Below are positions 20,158-29,562 of a stretch of 64,000 bases of DNA, in pieces. The stretch covers positions 124,001 to 188,000 of the forward strand of contig NZ_PIRM01000001.1 in assembly GCF_003049735.1 (NCBI RefSeq), given 5' to 3'. Under the pieces are notes generated by a model. The model had not been told where the DNA came from, made no database searches, and saw only the letters and a program-made list of their open reading frames with translations. How positions within the stretch are numbered: the stretch's first letter is position 1; the number at the start of each line of letters is the position of its first letter. The position numbers and the translations under genes are program-made. This stretch comes from Campylobacter concisus. GTDB lineage: Bacteria; Campylobacterota; Campylobacteria; Campylobacterales; Campylobacteraceae.

Positions 20158-20823
20158 TTAAAATGTAAATTTCTTATCTACGATGCGAACTATTCTGCCG
20201 CCAAGCCTTTTTGCCTGCTCTTCATTGTGCGTGGTGATGATGATCGTATATTTTTGCGACAAGCTTTTTAAAAGCTCCTCTATAATCAAGATATTTTTCA
20301 TATCAAGCGACGAACAAGGCTCATCAAGCATAAGCACTTCAGGCTTTGTGGTTAGCATCCTTGCGATGCAAAGTCTTTGCTTTTGACCGCCGGAAAGTTT
20401 GCTAGCTGGCATGTCAAGGTCACTGATCTCATCAAGTAAATTTACGCTTTTAAGCAGCTCCTCTACTCTTTTTTGCTTATCTTTTATGCTGCCTTCATAA
20501 AATTCCATCGCATAGGTCAAATTTCTTTCTACACTAAATGGAAAGAGCGTGGCGTCTTGAAAGAGTATGGCTAGCTTTCGCCTTAGCCAAATTTCGTCTT
20601 TGGTTTTGATATTTTCACCTTTAAATAATATCTCTCCGCTATATCTGCCGCCCTTTTGCTCCAAAAAGCCATTTAGCGCTGATAGAAATGTCGATTTGCC
20701 ACATCCTGAGCTGCCCATTAGACAGATGATCTCGTTTTGAGCGATGTTTAAATTTAGATCTTTTAAAATTTCATTATCTTGATAAAAAATACTAAGATCT
20801 TTTATGTTTAAAATATCTGGCAA
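20158..20823 (-). CDS. pstB: Phosphate-type ABC transporter ATP-binding protein
   Basis: The 221-residue ATPase has Walker A LMGSSGCGKST, signature LSGGQKQRLCIARML, Walker B VLMLDEPCSSLD and switch TTHNEEQA. The order and family of its neighbours (binding protein, PstC-like, PstA-like) make it the PstB subunit of a phosphate importer, although it is about 30 residues shorter than typical PstB. Start TTG 20823 has GGAG 6 bases upstream and overlaps the PstA gene by 32 bases. There is no phoU or two-component regulator next to it. A related oxyanion cannot be excluded as substrate. Confidence 0.85.
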   Translation of the reverse strand: MPDILNIKDLSIFYQDNEILKDLNLNIAQNEIICLMGSSGCGKSTFLSALNGFLEQKGGRYSGEILFKGENIKTKDEIWLRRKLAILFQDATLFPFSVERNLTYAMEFYEGSIKDKQKRVEELLKSVNLLDEISDLDMPASKLSGGQKQRLCIARMLTTKPEVLMLDEPCSSLDMKNILIIEELLKSLSQKYTIIITTHNEEQAKRLGGRIVRIVDKKFTF

Positions 20824-21649
20824 TTTTCTCTCCTATATCAAATAAAACTACGGCTGAAAGCAGGTGCAAAATGATCAATATAAAAATGAGCACAAGCGCC
20901 GTGGCGTAGGCATTTTGCGTTGCGACTGACTGGCTTAGGAGCATGTGCAGGTGAAAAGGCAGTGCCATAACTGGCGAGAGCAGGCCTTCTGCCTTTGCCA
21001 TAAAAACGACCCCTGTTAAAAGTAGCGGTGCGGTAGCCCCTATGGCGTAGCTGCCAGCAAGTATCAAGATAGATATGATATTTTTTCTAATAGTTGGCAA
21101 AACTAGCTTTCTAGCCATGAAATTTTTATCAACGCCAAGTGCAAAGCTATCTCTTAACATCTTTTCATCTATCTGCGAGATCACCTTTTCTGTGCTAACT
21201 TCCACAAATGGAAAGACCATCAAAGCAAGCGTAATGCTAGCTGTTAGCAGGCTCTTTGGGATATCAAGGCTAACTATAAAAAGCCCATAAACAAACATCC
21301 CAAGCAAGATAGAGGGTATGGAGGCCATCGTTTGGATGATAAATTTAAGTCCAAGCTTGATCGTGCCAGAGGTGCAGTAAATTTGCCTATAAATGGCGCA
21401 GCTAACGCCAAGAAGTGCAGAAAATATCATAGATAGTAGCATCAGCAAAAATGAGCCTATGATAGCGTCTCTTATGCCGCCACTCTCACCTAAATTTAAA
21501 CCTTGCGGATTTTTGATTAGAAAGTCTAAATTTATCTGAGAGATGCCATTTGCAAAGATGAAATAAAATATCCAAAATATCACCGCAACCACTATAAATA
21601 CGCAAAGATAAGCGTAAAATTTGACTAGATGATCTTTAAAAGCGTTCAT
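20792..21649 (-). CDS. pstA: Phosphate-type ABC transporter permease PstA
   Basis: The 285-residue polytopic membrane protein resembles PstA: LGESGGIRDAIIGSFLLML, the central QTMASIPSILLGMFVYG and the loop RDSFALGVDKNFMARKLVLPT that contacts the ATPase. It overlaps pstC by 14 bases and pstB by 32, which indicates tight co-expression. It forms the channel with PstC. Confidence 0.87.
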   Translation of the reverse strand: MNAFKDHLVKFYAYLCVFIVVAVIFWIFYFIFANGISQINLDFLIKNPQGLNLGESGGIRDAIIGSFLLMLLSMIFSALLGVSCAIYRQIYCTSGTIKLGLKFIIQTMASIPSILLGMFVYGLFIVSLDIPKSLLTASITLALMVFPFVEVSTEKVISQIDEKMLRDSFALGVDKNFMARKLVLPTIRKNIISILILAGSYAIGATAPLLLTGVVFMAKAEGLLSPVMALPFHLHMLLSQSVATQNAYATALVLIFILIILHLLSAVVLFDIGEKIARYFKHKRS

Positions 21650-22493
21650 TGTTTTTCTCGAATTTAAAGATAAAAATATTTAGCAAAAATATAAAAACAA
21701 GCAGGACAAATCCGCTTGCAATAAGGGCGTGATAGTGTAGGCTACCAGCCTCGCTCATACCCATTTCAAGAGCTATTAGAGATGGTATGGTCTGAGCTTT
21801 TGAGAGTAGGTGCGGAAAAAGCGGGGTGTTGCCTATGACCATCATCACAGCCATCGTCTCGCCAGCTGCCCTTGAAAATGCTAGTATAAAGCCTGAAATG
21901 CTAGCTTTTATAGATTTCCTAAAAATTATTTTTCTTATAAAATATCCTGTGCTTACGCCAAGCGCGTCTGAGTTTGTTTTGAAATTTTGCTTTAGCAAAT
22001 CGACACTTTGGAGCAAATGCGAGGTAAAAAAGGGCAGTATCATGACGCTAAGGATGAGGCTAGCTGCCAAAACTGACTCGCCAGCGGACATTTTTAGCCC
22101 TGACTCTAAAATTTTTACAACCGTGTAAAGCGCAAAAAATCCATATATGATAGAGGGTATGCCAGCTAGTATTCGTATCATCCAGTCTAGCACGTGCCTA
22201 AGCCAGGCGCTCGCAAAAAAGCATATAAATATAGTAACGCCAAGCGAGATAAAAAATGAAAATATGCAAGCTAAAAACGCAACTGCAAAATTTGCGACTA
22301 GGATATTAAATAGTCCAAAGCTAAAAGGCTCTGTGCTAACGTCCCAGTCGCCATTTAGTAAGAAGTCAAAAATGCTTACTTTTGCAAAAAAACTCGTGGA
22401 ATTTAGCAGTAAAAACCCCACGAGTAAAAGCAAAAGCATGGCGGATAAAAGTGTGAAAAGATATATCGCGCCTTTAAAAATTTGCCCCGTCAT
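21636..22493 (-). CDS. pstC: Phosphate-type ABC transporter permease PstC
   Basis: The 285-residue inner-membrane protein has a PstC-type sequence: FLLNGDWDVSTEPFSFGLFN, RILAGIPSIIYGFFAL, and AFSRAAGETMAVMMVIGNTP near the ATPase-docking loop. It starts 4 bases after the binding-protein gene. Paired with PstA it should form the transport path. Confidence 0.88.
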   Translation of the reverse strand: MTGQIFKGAIYLFTLLSAMLLLLLVGFLLLNSTSFFAKVSIFDFLLNGDWDVSTEPFSFGLFNILVANFAVAFLACIFSFFISLGVTIFICFFASAWLRHVLDWMIRILAGIPSIIYGFFALYTVVKILESGLKMSAGESVLAASLILSVMILPFFTSHLLQSVDLLKQNFKTNSDALGVSTGYFIRKIIFRKSIKASISGFILAFSRAAGETMAVMMVIGNTPLFPHLLSKAQTIPSLIALEMGMSEAGSLHYHALIASGFVLLVFIFLLNIFIFKFEKNNERF

Positions 22494-22497
22494 TGGA

Positions 22498-23370
22498 CTA
22501 TTTTACTGGTATAAATCCCATTTTTTCGATAGTCTTTTGACCTTCGGCTGAATTTAACACATCAACAAAAATTTGCTCGCTCTTGCTTAGATCGCCACTT
22601 TTTACGATGATGAGCGGGCGAGAGATGTAGTATTTGCCATCAACTATATTTTTAACAGTTGGCTCCACACCGTCAACATTTAGTGGTATTAGCTTGCCTT
22701 TGTTTTGGTTTGTGATACCAAAAGATGCGTAGCCAATAGCGTTTTTATTTTCGATTATTTTTGAGACAAGCGCGCCCATTGATGGTGATTGGATGACGTT
22801 TTTACTAACTTTGACATCTTTCATTATCTTTTTTTGAAATACCTCGTGAGCACCGCCACCAAGATCCCTTGTAACTACGACAATTTCGTCATTTGGTAGG
22901 GATTTGTCAAGGTCACTCCACTTTTTATATTCGCCTGAGAAAATTTTTACGATCTCATCTTTGTTTAAATTTCCGCCTTTTAGCTTTATCACCTCATTTT
23001 CTGGATTTACAGCTACGCAAAGTGCATCTATGCCAAGCGTGTAGGCTTTCATATCTTTGATCTTAGCTTTTTCGCTATCTTTTACGTCGCGAGCTAGCAT
23101 GCCAAAGTCAGCGACATGATCAAGAACGGCTTTTACGCCAGCACCAGAGCCACCAGCTGAGACAAAAATGGTGATATTTTTGTTTGGCAAAGAGCTATCT
23201 ACCTTGTCCCAAGTCTCGTACTTTTCGATAAAGTCAGTTGAAATTTTAGCGATGACTGGAGCTAGAGTAGATGAGCCACTAAAGCTAACTTGCGTTTTTT
23301 CATCCGCACCAGAAGCAAAATTTAAAGATAAAAGCAGCATAGAAGCAGCCAACATAAGTGATTTTTTCAT
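22498..23370 (-). CDS. pstS: Phosphate-binding periplasmic protein
   Basis: The 290-residue protein has a signal peptide (MKKSLMLAASMLLLSLNFASGA) and a PstS-type fold with FSGSSTLAPVI, SAGGSGAGVKAV, the TRDLGGGAHEVFQKKIM phosphate-loop region and NAIGYASFGI. It captures phosphate for PstCAB. I chose ATG 23370, preceded by GGAGG 5 bases upstream; the ATG at 23382 overlaps that ribosome site. It is the first gene of the reverse pst operon. Confidence 0.9.
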   Translation of the reverse strand: MKKSLMLAASMLLLSLNFASGADEKTQVSFSGSSTLAPVIAKISTDFIEKYETWDKVDSSLPNKNITIFVSAGGSGAGVKAVLDHVADFGMLARDVKDSEKAKIKDMKAYTLGIDALCVAVNPENEVIKLKGGNLNKDEIVKIFSGEYKKWSDLDKSLPNDEIVVVTRDLGGGAHEVFQKKIMKDVKVSKNVIQSPSMGALVSKIIENKNAIGYASFGITNQNKGKLIPLNVDGVEPTVKNIVDGKYYISRPLIIVKSGDLSKSEQIFVDVLNSAEGQKTIEKMGFIPVK

Positions 23371-23468
23371 AAAAACCTCCAAAATTTGATTGTTATTAAC
23401 ATTTGTAAAAGCTATTGGTTATGTTGTAAATTTGCAACAGTTTTTCTAAAACTTAGAACTTTGCCGTC

Positions 23469-23474
23469 ATTATA
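23469..23474 (-). promoter_or_regulatory. Predicted -10 box of the pst operon
   Basis: TGTATAATG on the reverse strand gives a perfect TATAAT with an extended TG, about 95 bases upstream of pstS. As often in Campylobacter there is no clear -35 box. The rest of the divergent spacer 23383-23684 is AT-rich and has no gene. I could not pick out a convincing phosphate-regulator repeat. Confidence 0.5.
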
Positions 23475-23684
23475 CAATAAAAATAACATTTAAGTTGTGA
23501 TCTGATTAAAATCAAATTGACCTATAAATAAATATAAATTTATTCTTAAGAAAATATTTTTTTAAGTCTTGATTGTGTAGAATGGTTGCAACTTTACAAA
23601 AATGGCATAAAAATATCATAACAAAAAGATACAAAGCTAAATTTATAGAATAAAATAGCCTTAAATTTTTTGAAAGGATTTTAG

Positions 23685-24626
23685 ATGAAAACTACTTCTT
23701 TGGCACTTGCTGGCTTGCTTTTGGCAACTACTCTTTCAGCAAAAGAATTTATCAGTATCGGTACTGGCGGTATGACAGGTACGTACTATCCGATAGGTGG
23801 AGCGATCTGCCGCTTAGCAAACAAAAACACTGATGTAAAATGCTCAGTCCAATCAACTGGCGGCTCGGTTTATAACGTAAATAACGTCCTTAAAAAAGAG
23901 CTTACATTCGGCTTTGTTCAAAGTGACGTCGTCTATGATAAATTTAACGGCACTGGCAAATTTGACGGAGCAAAAGATGAAAATTTACGCTCAGTAGTTG
24001 CTATCTATCCAGAGCTTCTTGCATTTGTCGTGGCAAAAGATAGTGGTCTTACAAGCGATCTTTCTTCATTTGCAGGCAAAAAATACAATGTCGGTAACCC
24101 AGGCAGCGGCAACGAAGTGAGTACACTTGAAGTCTTCAAAGCAAAAGGCTTTGACGTCTCAAAACTAGGCTACCGCGGCGTTTTAACAGTTGGCGAATGC
24201 CCACACGCACTAAAAGATAAAAAAATAGACGGATATAGCTTTGTCGTCGGCCACCCAACTGCAAATATCACTGACGCTGCGACATCTTTGCCTATTGATA
24301 TCCTAAACATCGAAGGTAGCGAGATCGACAAACTTCTTGCAGAGAAGCCATACTTTGCAAAAGGTGTGATCCCAAAAGGCTCATATGACGGCGTAGATCA
24401 CGATGTAAATACTATCGGCGTAAAAGCTGTTTTGGTAACCAATAAAGATACAAAAGATGAGGCTGTAAAAGCTGTGATAAAAGCTATTTTAGACAACTTT
24501 GATGAGTATAAAACTCTTCACCCAGCACTAAAATCAGTAAATAAAGAAGATCTCGTCCAAGGTCTTTCAGCTCCGCTTCACCCAGCTGCAGAGGCTGCGT
24601 TTAAAGAGGCTGGTATCTTAAAATAG
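23685..24626 (+). CDS. TAXI-family TRAP transporter solute-binding protein
   Basis: The 313-residue protein has a signal peptide (MKTTSLALAGLLLATTLSA). It opens with FISIGTGGMTGTYYPIGGAICRLAN, then SVQSTGGSVYNVNNV and FGFVQSDVVYDKF, which are hallmarks of TAXI-type TRAP receptors. It should bind an organic acid or amino acid such as glutamate in the periplasm. The fused membrane subunit follows 88 bases downstream, separated by a hairpin. Ligand not predictable. Confidence 0.93.
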   Translation: MKTTSLALAGLLLATTLSAKEFISIGTGGMTGTYYPIGGAICRLANKNTDVKCSVQSTGGSVYNVNNVLKKELTFGFVQSDVVYDKFNGTGKFDGAKDENLRSVVAIYPELLAFVVAKDSGLTSDLSSFAGKKYNVGNPGSGNEVSTLEVFKAKGFDVSKLGYRGVLTVGECPHALKDKKIDGYSFVVGHPTANITDAATSLPIDILNIEGSEIDKLLAEKPYFAKGVIPKGSYDGVDHDVNTIGVKAVLVTNKDTKDEAVKAVIKAILDNFDEYKTLHPALKSVNKEDLVQGLSAPLHPAAEAAFKEAGILK

Positions 24627-24635
24627 TTCAAATTT

Positions 24636-24655
24636 CCAGGGGCTTTTGCCTCTGG
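24636..24655 (+). terminator. Hairpin between TRAP receptor and permease genes
   Basis: CCAGGGGC / GCCTCTGG with a TTTT loop (one G-T pair) sits 9 bases after the receptor stop codon. It lacks a long T-run, so it may be a partial terminator or an mRNA-stabilising structure giving more receptor than permease. Confidence 0.5.
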
Positions 24656-24714
24656 ATAAAATTTAAATATGCAAATTCTTTTAAATTTATATATTTAAAT
24701 TTTAAAGGAGAGAG

Positions 24715-26781
24715 ATGAACGAAGTCAAAGACAACGAAGAACAATTTGTCGAGGTAAAAACAAGGGAGATAAATAGCAGTTTTTACAACTATTTCATTGC
24801 GATTGTATGCTTTTCTTGGTCAGTTTTTCAGCTTTATATAGCTTATTTTCCGCTAAACACTAACATTTCGCGCTCTATTCACCTAGCCTTTGCGGTTGGG
24901 CTTGTATTTTTGCTCTATCCAGTCACTTTTCATAAAAAGGCCCACTCAAGTTTGCCGTTTTATGACCTAGTTTTTTGCGTGGTAGGCGTTGTTGCCGTGC
25001 TTTATCCAGCGGTTTATTTTTACGAGCTAGCTGATAGGACAGGGGACTACATCACTCAAGATATCGTCATATCGTTTTTAGCGATCATTGTTTTGCTTGA
25101 AGCCGGCAGGCGTGTCATGGGACCAGCGCTTCCTATCATTTGTATATTATTTTTGATATATGATCACTTTGGCCCTTATATGCCAGACATCATCGCTCAC
25201 CAAGGCGCTAGCTTTGAAAAGATCGCAGGTCATATGTTTTTAACGACCGAAGGTATCTTTGGTGTGCCTATCGGAGTTAGCGTTAGCTTTATCTATCTTT
25301 TTGTTCTTTTTGGCTCATTGCTTGAGAGGGCAGGAGCTGGGCAATATTTCATAAATTTAGCTTTCTCTCTTCTTGGCAAATATAGAGGCGGTCCAGCTAA
25401 AGCTTCAGTCATCGCAAGTGGTCTAACTGGCATGGTTTCAGGCAGCTCCACAGCAAATGTTGTAACCGTTGGTACATTTACCATACCACTTATGAAAAAA
25501 GCTGGTCTTTCGCGCACAAAAGCTGGAGCCATCGAGGTTGCAGCTGGCGTAAATGGCCAGCTTATGCCTCCGATCATGGGCGCAGCTGCTTTTATTATCG
25601 CTGAGTTTTTAGGCATGACATATACAAATGTCATGATGGCAGCGGTTATCCCAGCGTTTGCTTGTTATTTGTCACTATTTTTTATCGTTCATTTGGAGAG
25701 CGTCAAGCTTGGTTTAAAAGGTATAAACCAAAGCGAGTTTCACTCAAGATTTAAAATTTTTGTAAGCGGACTTCACTATATAACTCCGATTTTAATTTTG
25801 CTTTATACACTATTAATCGCAAAAGAGTCAGCTATCGCTGCGGCGTTTAATGCGATTGGATTTTTATTTTTAATAATGATCTTTCAAGAGCCAGTTAAAA
25901 AACTAGCAAGTGGCGAAAAAGTTGGAATAAATGATGTATTAATAGGCTTTGAAGATATATTTTGGGCGATGGTCGCAGCCGCAAAAAGTATGACAACGAT
26001 CGCCATTGCAACCGCACTTGCAGGTATCATCGTGGGTTCTATCTCTCTAACTGGCCTTGGCCAAGTACTTTCAGATCTAGTTGAGCTACTTGCTGGTGAT
26101 AATATAGTTATGATATTGCTTCTTACTGCGATGATGTCACTTATACTAGGAATGGGCCTTCCAACGACGGCAAACTACATCGTAGTTTCAAGCCTTGTGG
26201 CACCTGTTATTTTATTTTTGGCGCACAAAAATGGCTTTTTAATCCCAGCCATTGCTGTGCATCTTTTTGTCTTTTACTTTGGAATTTTAGCTGATGACAC
26301 GCCACCAGTTGGTATCGCGGCTTATGCGGCAGCTGGTATTGCTAAAGCAAATCCTATAACCGTTGGCGTTCAAGGATTCTTTTACGATCTAAGAACGGCG
26401 ATCTTGCCATTTGCCTTTTTCTTTAACAACAAACTTATGCTAATAGAAAGCGTAAATGAGGGCGACCCGCTTGATTCAAAAGGAATAATCTGGATGAGTA
26501 ATCCGCTTGAAATTTTACTTGTCTTTGGTATGGCGATCGTGGGAATGTTTGCTTTTTCAAGCTTACTTCAAGGCTACTATGTCACAAAGCTTAGGATCTG
26601 GGAGCGTATTCTTTTGATCCCTGTTGTGCCACTAGCTCTTGTACCAAATATATGTGTGAAATTTAATCTTATACCAAACGAATACACTGCTTATATCGTA
26701 GCTGCTGTACTTTATGGGTTTGTTTTTATGACTCAATGGGGTATTAAAGACAAACCACTTGATCAAATAAAAATAATCTAA
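24715..26781 (+). CDS. TRAP transporter fused 4TM/12TM permease
   Basis: The 688-residue membrane protein joins the small and large TRAP subunits. An N-terminal four-helix part is followed by a DctM-like part with GLTGMVSGSSTANVVTVGTF, AAGVNGQLMPPIMGAAAF, LGMGLPTTANYIV and FGILADDTPPVGIAAYAAA. Such fusions go with TAXI receptors, as here. It carries out sodium- or proton-driven uptake. GGAGAG precedes the ATG, and a perfect palindromic terminator follows. Confidence 0.95.
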   Translation: MNEVKDNEEQFVEVKTREINSSFYNYFIAIVCFSWSVFQLYIAYFPLNTNISRSIHLAFAVGLVFLLYPVTFHKKAHSSLPFYDLVFCVVGVVAVLYPAVYFYELADRTGDYITQDIVISFLAIIVLLEAGRRVMGPALPIICILFLIYDHFGPYMPDIIAHQGASFEKIAGHMFLTTEGIFGVPIGVSVSFIYLFVLFGSLLERAGAGQYFINLAFSLLGKYRGGPAKASVIASGLTGMVSGSSTANVVTVGTFTIPLMKKAGLSRTKAGAIEVAAGVNGQLMPPIMGAAAFIIAEFLGMTYTNVMMAAVIPAFACYLSLFFIVHLESVKLGLKGINQSEFHSRFKIFVSGLHYITPILILLYTLLIAKESAIAAAFNAIGFLFLIMIFQEPVKKLASGEKVGINDVLIGFEDIFWAMVAAAKSMTTIAIATALAGIIVGSISLTGLGQVLSDLVELLAGDNIVMILLLTAMMSLILGMGLPTTANYIVVSSLVAPVILFLAHKNGFLIPAIAVHLFVFYFGILADDTPPVGIAAYAAAGIAKANPITVGVQGFFYDLRTAILPFAFFFNNKLMLIESVNEGDPLDSKGIIWMSNPLEILLVFGMAIVGMFAFSSLLQGYYVTKLRIWERILLIPVVPLALVPNICVKFNLIPNEYTAYIVAAVLYGFVFMTQWGIKDKPLDQIKII

Positions 26782-26783
26782 TC

Positions 26784-26807
26784 TTAGGCAAGAGTACTCT
26801 TGCCTAA
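26784..26807 (+). terminator. Terminator after the TRAP permease
   Basis: A perfect palindrome TTAGGCAAGAGT / ACTCTTGCCTAA lies 2 bases after the stop codon and is followed by ATTTCT. Confidence 0.75.
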
Positions 26808-26919
26808 ATTTCTAATATAAATTTTTAGAGCTACTTTTGTATTTTGAGTAATTCCTATTTAAAATAAGTGTGTTTTTGATTTTTTGTTTAAGGATATTGG
26901 TGTAATAAATTAAATAAGA

Positions 26920-26947
26920 AATTTTTAGGCTCGTAAGCCTAAAAATT
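26920..26947 (-). terminator. Terminator of the Sel1-repeat gene
   Basis: A 12-bp stem AATTTTTAGGCT / AGCCTAAAAATT with a 4-base loop overlaps the first bases of the reverse-strand stop codon and is flanked by A/T runs. Confidence 0.65.
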
Positions 26948-27431
26948 ATAGTTGTTTTGAGCGTCTTAGATCGCCTGCAAATTCGCAAGACATCTTATCG
27001 CCTAATTCGCAGCCTTTTACTAAAAATTCGTAAGCTTTTTTAAATTCTTTAGCTTCTATCAAGATAGAACCTACCATCTCGCAAGAATATCCATCATTCT
27101 TATCACAAGCTTTGTTAAAAAGTTCTCTTGCTTTTTGTGGCTCAGTGTTTAGATAAAGTCCACCAGCTGCCGAGCAACCTTCAACCTCGCCAGCTTCGCA
27201 AGCTTTGTTATAGTACTCTAAAGCCTTGCTTGGATTAGGTAGAGCTGTTTTTCCTAGTTGGTAAATCGCTCCAACTTTTACGCAAGATTTTACGTCATTT
27301 GCCAAACATCCTGCTTCAAATTTAGCCAAAGCTTCTTTGAAATTTGAACCAGCATACGCTTTTAAGCCATCTTCAAAATCGCCTGCGAAAGCACAAGCAG
27401 CTAAAAGCGATACAAGAATCATTTTTTTCAT
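26946..27431 (-). CDS. Secreted Cys-rich Sel1-repeat protein (Hcp-like)
   Basis: The 161-residue protein has a signal peptide (MKKMILVSLLAACAFA) and then about four Sel1-like helical repeats of roughly 36 residues. Each repeat carries a cysteine pair spaced as in Helicobacter cysteine-rich proteins, for example AGCLANDVKSC, KACEAGEVEGC, KACDKNDGYSC and KGCELGDKMSC. Each pair should form a disulfide within its repeat. The protein is therefore periplasmic or secreted. Some Hcp relatives bind penicillin or are immunogenic, but no activity can be assigned here. Monocistronic. Confidence 0.88.
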   Translation of the reverse strand: MKKMILVSLLAACAFAGDFEDGLKAYAGSNFKEALAKFEAGCLANDVKSCVKVGAIYQLGKTALPNPSKALEYYNKACEAGEVEGCSAAGGLYLNTEPQKARELFNKACDKNDGYSCEMVGSILIEAKEFKKAYEFLVKGCELGDKMSCEFAGDLRRSKQL

Positions 27432-27501
27432 TTAAATTTCCTTTTGTAAAATTTCTCGCAATTTTATCATATTAAATTTACACTTACTTGATGAAAAATA
27501 A

Positions 27502-28164
27502 TTACACTTTTAAAATTTGCTCTTGCTTTCTATAATCAGGCATGATTTTTTCTATAAAATCGTAAAAACTTTTTTGATGATGTGGATAGAGCAGGTGTGT
27601 TAGCTCGTGAAGAACGACGTAGCGCACAGCTGAGAGCGGCTTTTCTATGAGTCTTAGGCTTAGGTTTATGTAGCCTTTTTTGTGATTGCAGCTGCCCCAG
27701 CGAGTTTTGCTATTTCGTATGACTATACGCTTGATTGGTTTGTTTATAAAAGGCTGAAAATGGCTTATAAGCTCTAAAAATAGCTCTTTTGCCCTTACTT
27801 TTTTAAAACGCTCAAGGCTTTTTAAATTTGGCGTAAAGACAAACTCGCCATCAAAAAATGGCTCTTTAAAATTTTCATCAAATTTTATCTTATAAATTTG
27901 TCCAAGAAATTTCATCTCATCATCTTTTGGTAAATTTAAAAGAGCTTTTTTGTAAGTATTTTCAAGCCAAATTTTATGCATCTCAAGAAAGCTAAGAGCC
28001 ATCTTTTGTGTGCTGTAAAATGGCATAGATAGCGTGATCTTAGCGTCCTTGCCAACTCTTAGACGCATGGATTTTACATTTGTTTTAAAATTTATTAAAA
28101 CGCTTAGCCCATAAAAGTCTAAATTTATGCTCTTTTGCTTTAAACTAGGCGTTTTTCTTGCCAT
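27502..28164 (-). CDS. YgjP/WLM-type zinc metallopeptidase-like protein
   Basis: The 220-residue cytoplasmic protein ends in the zinc motif HELTHLLYPHHQKSFYDFIE, preceded by RIVIRNSKTRWGSCNHKKG. These are hallmarks of the YgjP (DUF45) family of SprT-like putative metallopeptidases. The substrate is unknown in the family. I chose ATG 28164 because GGAG lies 9 bases upstream; the ATG at 28209 would add 15 unconserved residues. It overlaps the end of the MATE gene by 25 bases. Confidence 0.88.
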   Translation of the reverse strand: MARKTPSLKQKSINLDFYGLSVLINFKTNVKSMRLRVGKDAKITLSMPFYSTQKMALSFLEMHKIWLENTYKKALLNLPKDDEMKFLGQIYKIKFDENFKEPFFDGEFVFTPNLKSLERFKKVRAKELFLELISHFQPFINKPIKRIVIRNSKTRWGSCNHKKGYINLSLRLIEKPLSAVRYVVLHELTHLLYPHHQKSFYDFIEKIMPDYRKQEQILKV

Positions 28165-29459
28165 TTTTTGCTTCTCCAACGCCACGTATTTGCAAGGCCT
28201 CTTAGCCATTCATCAGCACAAAATCCTATCCAAACGCCGATAATTCCCCAGCCAAGATAGATACCTAAAAAATATCCAAGTGGCAGTGAAAGCCCCCACA
28301 TGAAGATAAGGCCAGTCGCAAGAGGAAATTTTGCATCACCGCTTGCACGAAGGGCGTTTACGATGACTATGTTAAAGGTTCTGCCAGCTTCAAGAAATAT
28401 CGAAAGTGTAAAAAGCGGTAGCATGATCGCACGTAAATTTTCGTTTAAATTCAGTGCGTCCATGATTTGATACTTTAGCGCATAAGCTATAAGCACGACT
28501 ACAAGCGTTATAAAAACTCCAAGTCTTAGCGCCCTAAATGTCCTTGTGTAGGCCTCGTTAAACTCGCTTGCTCCAACTAAATGCCCAACGATGACCTCGT
28601 TTGCCACACTGATGCTCGCTCCACAAAGCAAGATAAGAAGCGTGATCTGAAAGTAAATGGTCTGCACGCTAAGGCTAGCCTCGCCCATGCTTGCCACAAA
28701 GCCAAAAGCGACCATGTATTGCGCCATCCAGAGTAAATTTTCGCCTGCGCTTGGAAGGCCAATTGAGAGGATTTTCTTTAAAATTTCAAATGGCACGACA
28801 AGTAGCTTTTTAAAATAAATTTTAACTTTTGCTTTTTGACTTAGCATATAAGCTAGCACAAAAATGCCTACTAATCTGCCAACAAGTGTCGAGATAGCGA
28901 CACCTTGTAGTCCTAAATTTGGCAGATCAAACCAGCCAAAAAGGGAGATAGCATTGCCTAAAATCGTAATTACGTTCATTAAAACCGAAGTTAGCATAAC
29001 AGCAGTTGCTAGATTATAAACACGAAGCACCGCAGCTAGTACCATGCCGATACCATCAAAAAGTAGGGCAAAGCCAAGGATATGAAGATATGAGAAGCTA
29101 TCATTTATAAGCTCTTTTGGCACGTTTAGTAAATTTAAGATATTGTAGCCAAAGACGTAGATAATGATAGCTGAGAAGATACCAAAGAGCGTATTTGACG
29201 TGATGCTTGCGTGTATAACGCTTGATGCAAGATCGTTCTTTTTAGCTCCTAGTGCTTGGGCGACGACAACTGAACAGCCAATGCTTAGGAAGTTAAAAAT
29301 GGTCATAAAAAGATCCATCACTTGATTGCCAGCACCCATTGCACCAACTAGATGCACACTTACTTTTGTCACCATGTAGGTGTTGATGATGAGCGTAATG
29401 AAGTGTAAAAACATATCCAAAAATATCGGAACTACGAGTTTTCTCATAGATAAGTTCAT
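28140..29459 (-). CDS. MATE family efflux transporter
   Basis: The 439-residue protein has 12 predicted helices in two homologous halves, with GAMGAGNQVMDLFMTIFNFL and VVAQALGAKKNDLASS near the start and SVANEVIVGHLVGA in the second half. MATE proteins export cationic drugs or metabolites against Na+ or H+. I chose ATG 29459 after AAGGAAAATTTA; the ATG at 29504 would add 15 residues. The metallopeptidase-like gene overlaps its 3' end. The drug spectrum is unknown. Confidence 0.92.
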   Translation of the reverse strand: MNLSMRKLVVPIFLDMFLHFITLIINTYMVTKVSVHLVGAMGAGNQVMDLFMTIFNFLSIGCSVVVAQALGAKKNDLASSVIHASITSNTLFGIFSAIIIYVFGYNILNLLNVPKELINDSFSYLHILGFALLFDGIGMVLAAVLRVYNLATAVMLTSVLMNVITILGNAISLFGWFDLPNLGLQGVAISTLVGRLVGIFVLAYMLSQKAKVKIYFKKLLVVPFEILKKILSIGLPSAGENLLWMAQYMVAFGFVASMGEASLSVQTIYFQITLLILLCGASISVANEVIVGHLVGASEFNEAYTRTFRALRLGVFITLVVVLIAYALKYQIMDALNLNENLRAIMLPLFTLSIFLEAGRTFNIVIVNALRASGDAKFPLATGLIFMWGLSLPLGYFLGIYLGWGIIGVWIGFCADEWLRGLANTWRWRSKKWQEKRLV

Positions 29460-29562
29460 TAAATTTTCCTTAATTATTTTAAAAATTTTGGCGATTATAG
29501 CCAAAATTAGGTTTTAGCTCCCTTTTGATATAATCGCGAGAAATTTAAAAAATGAGATAAAA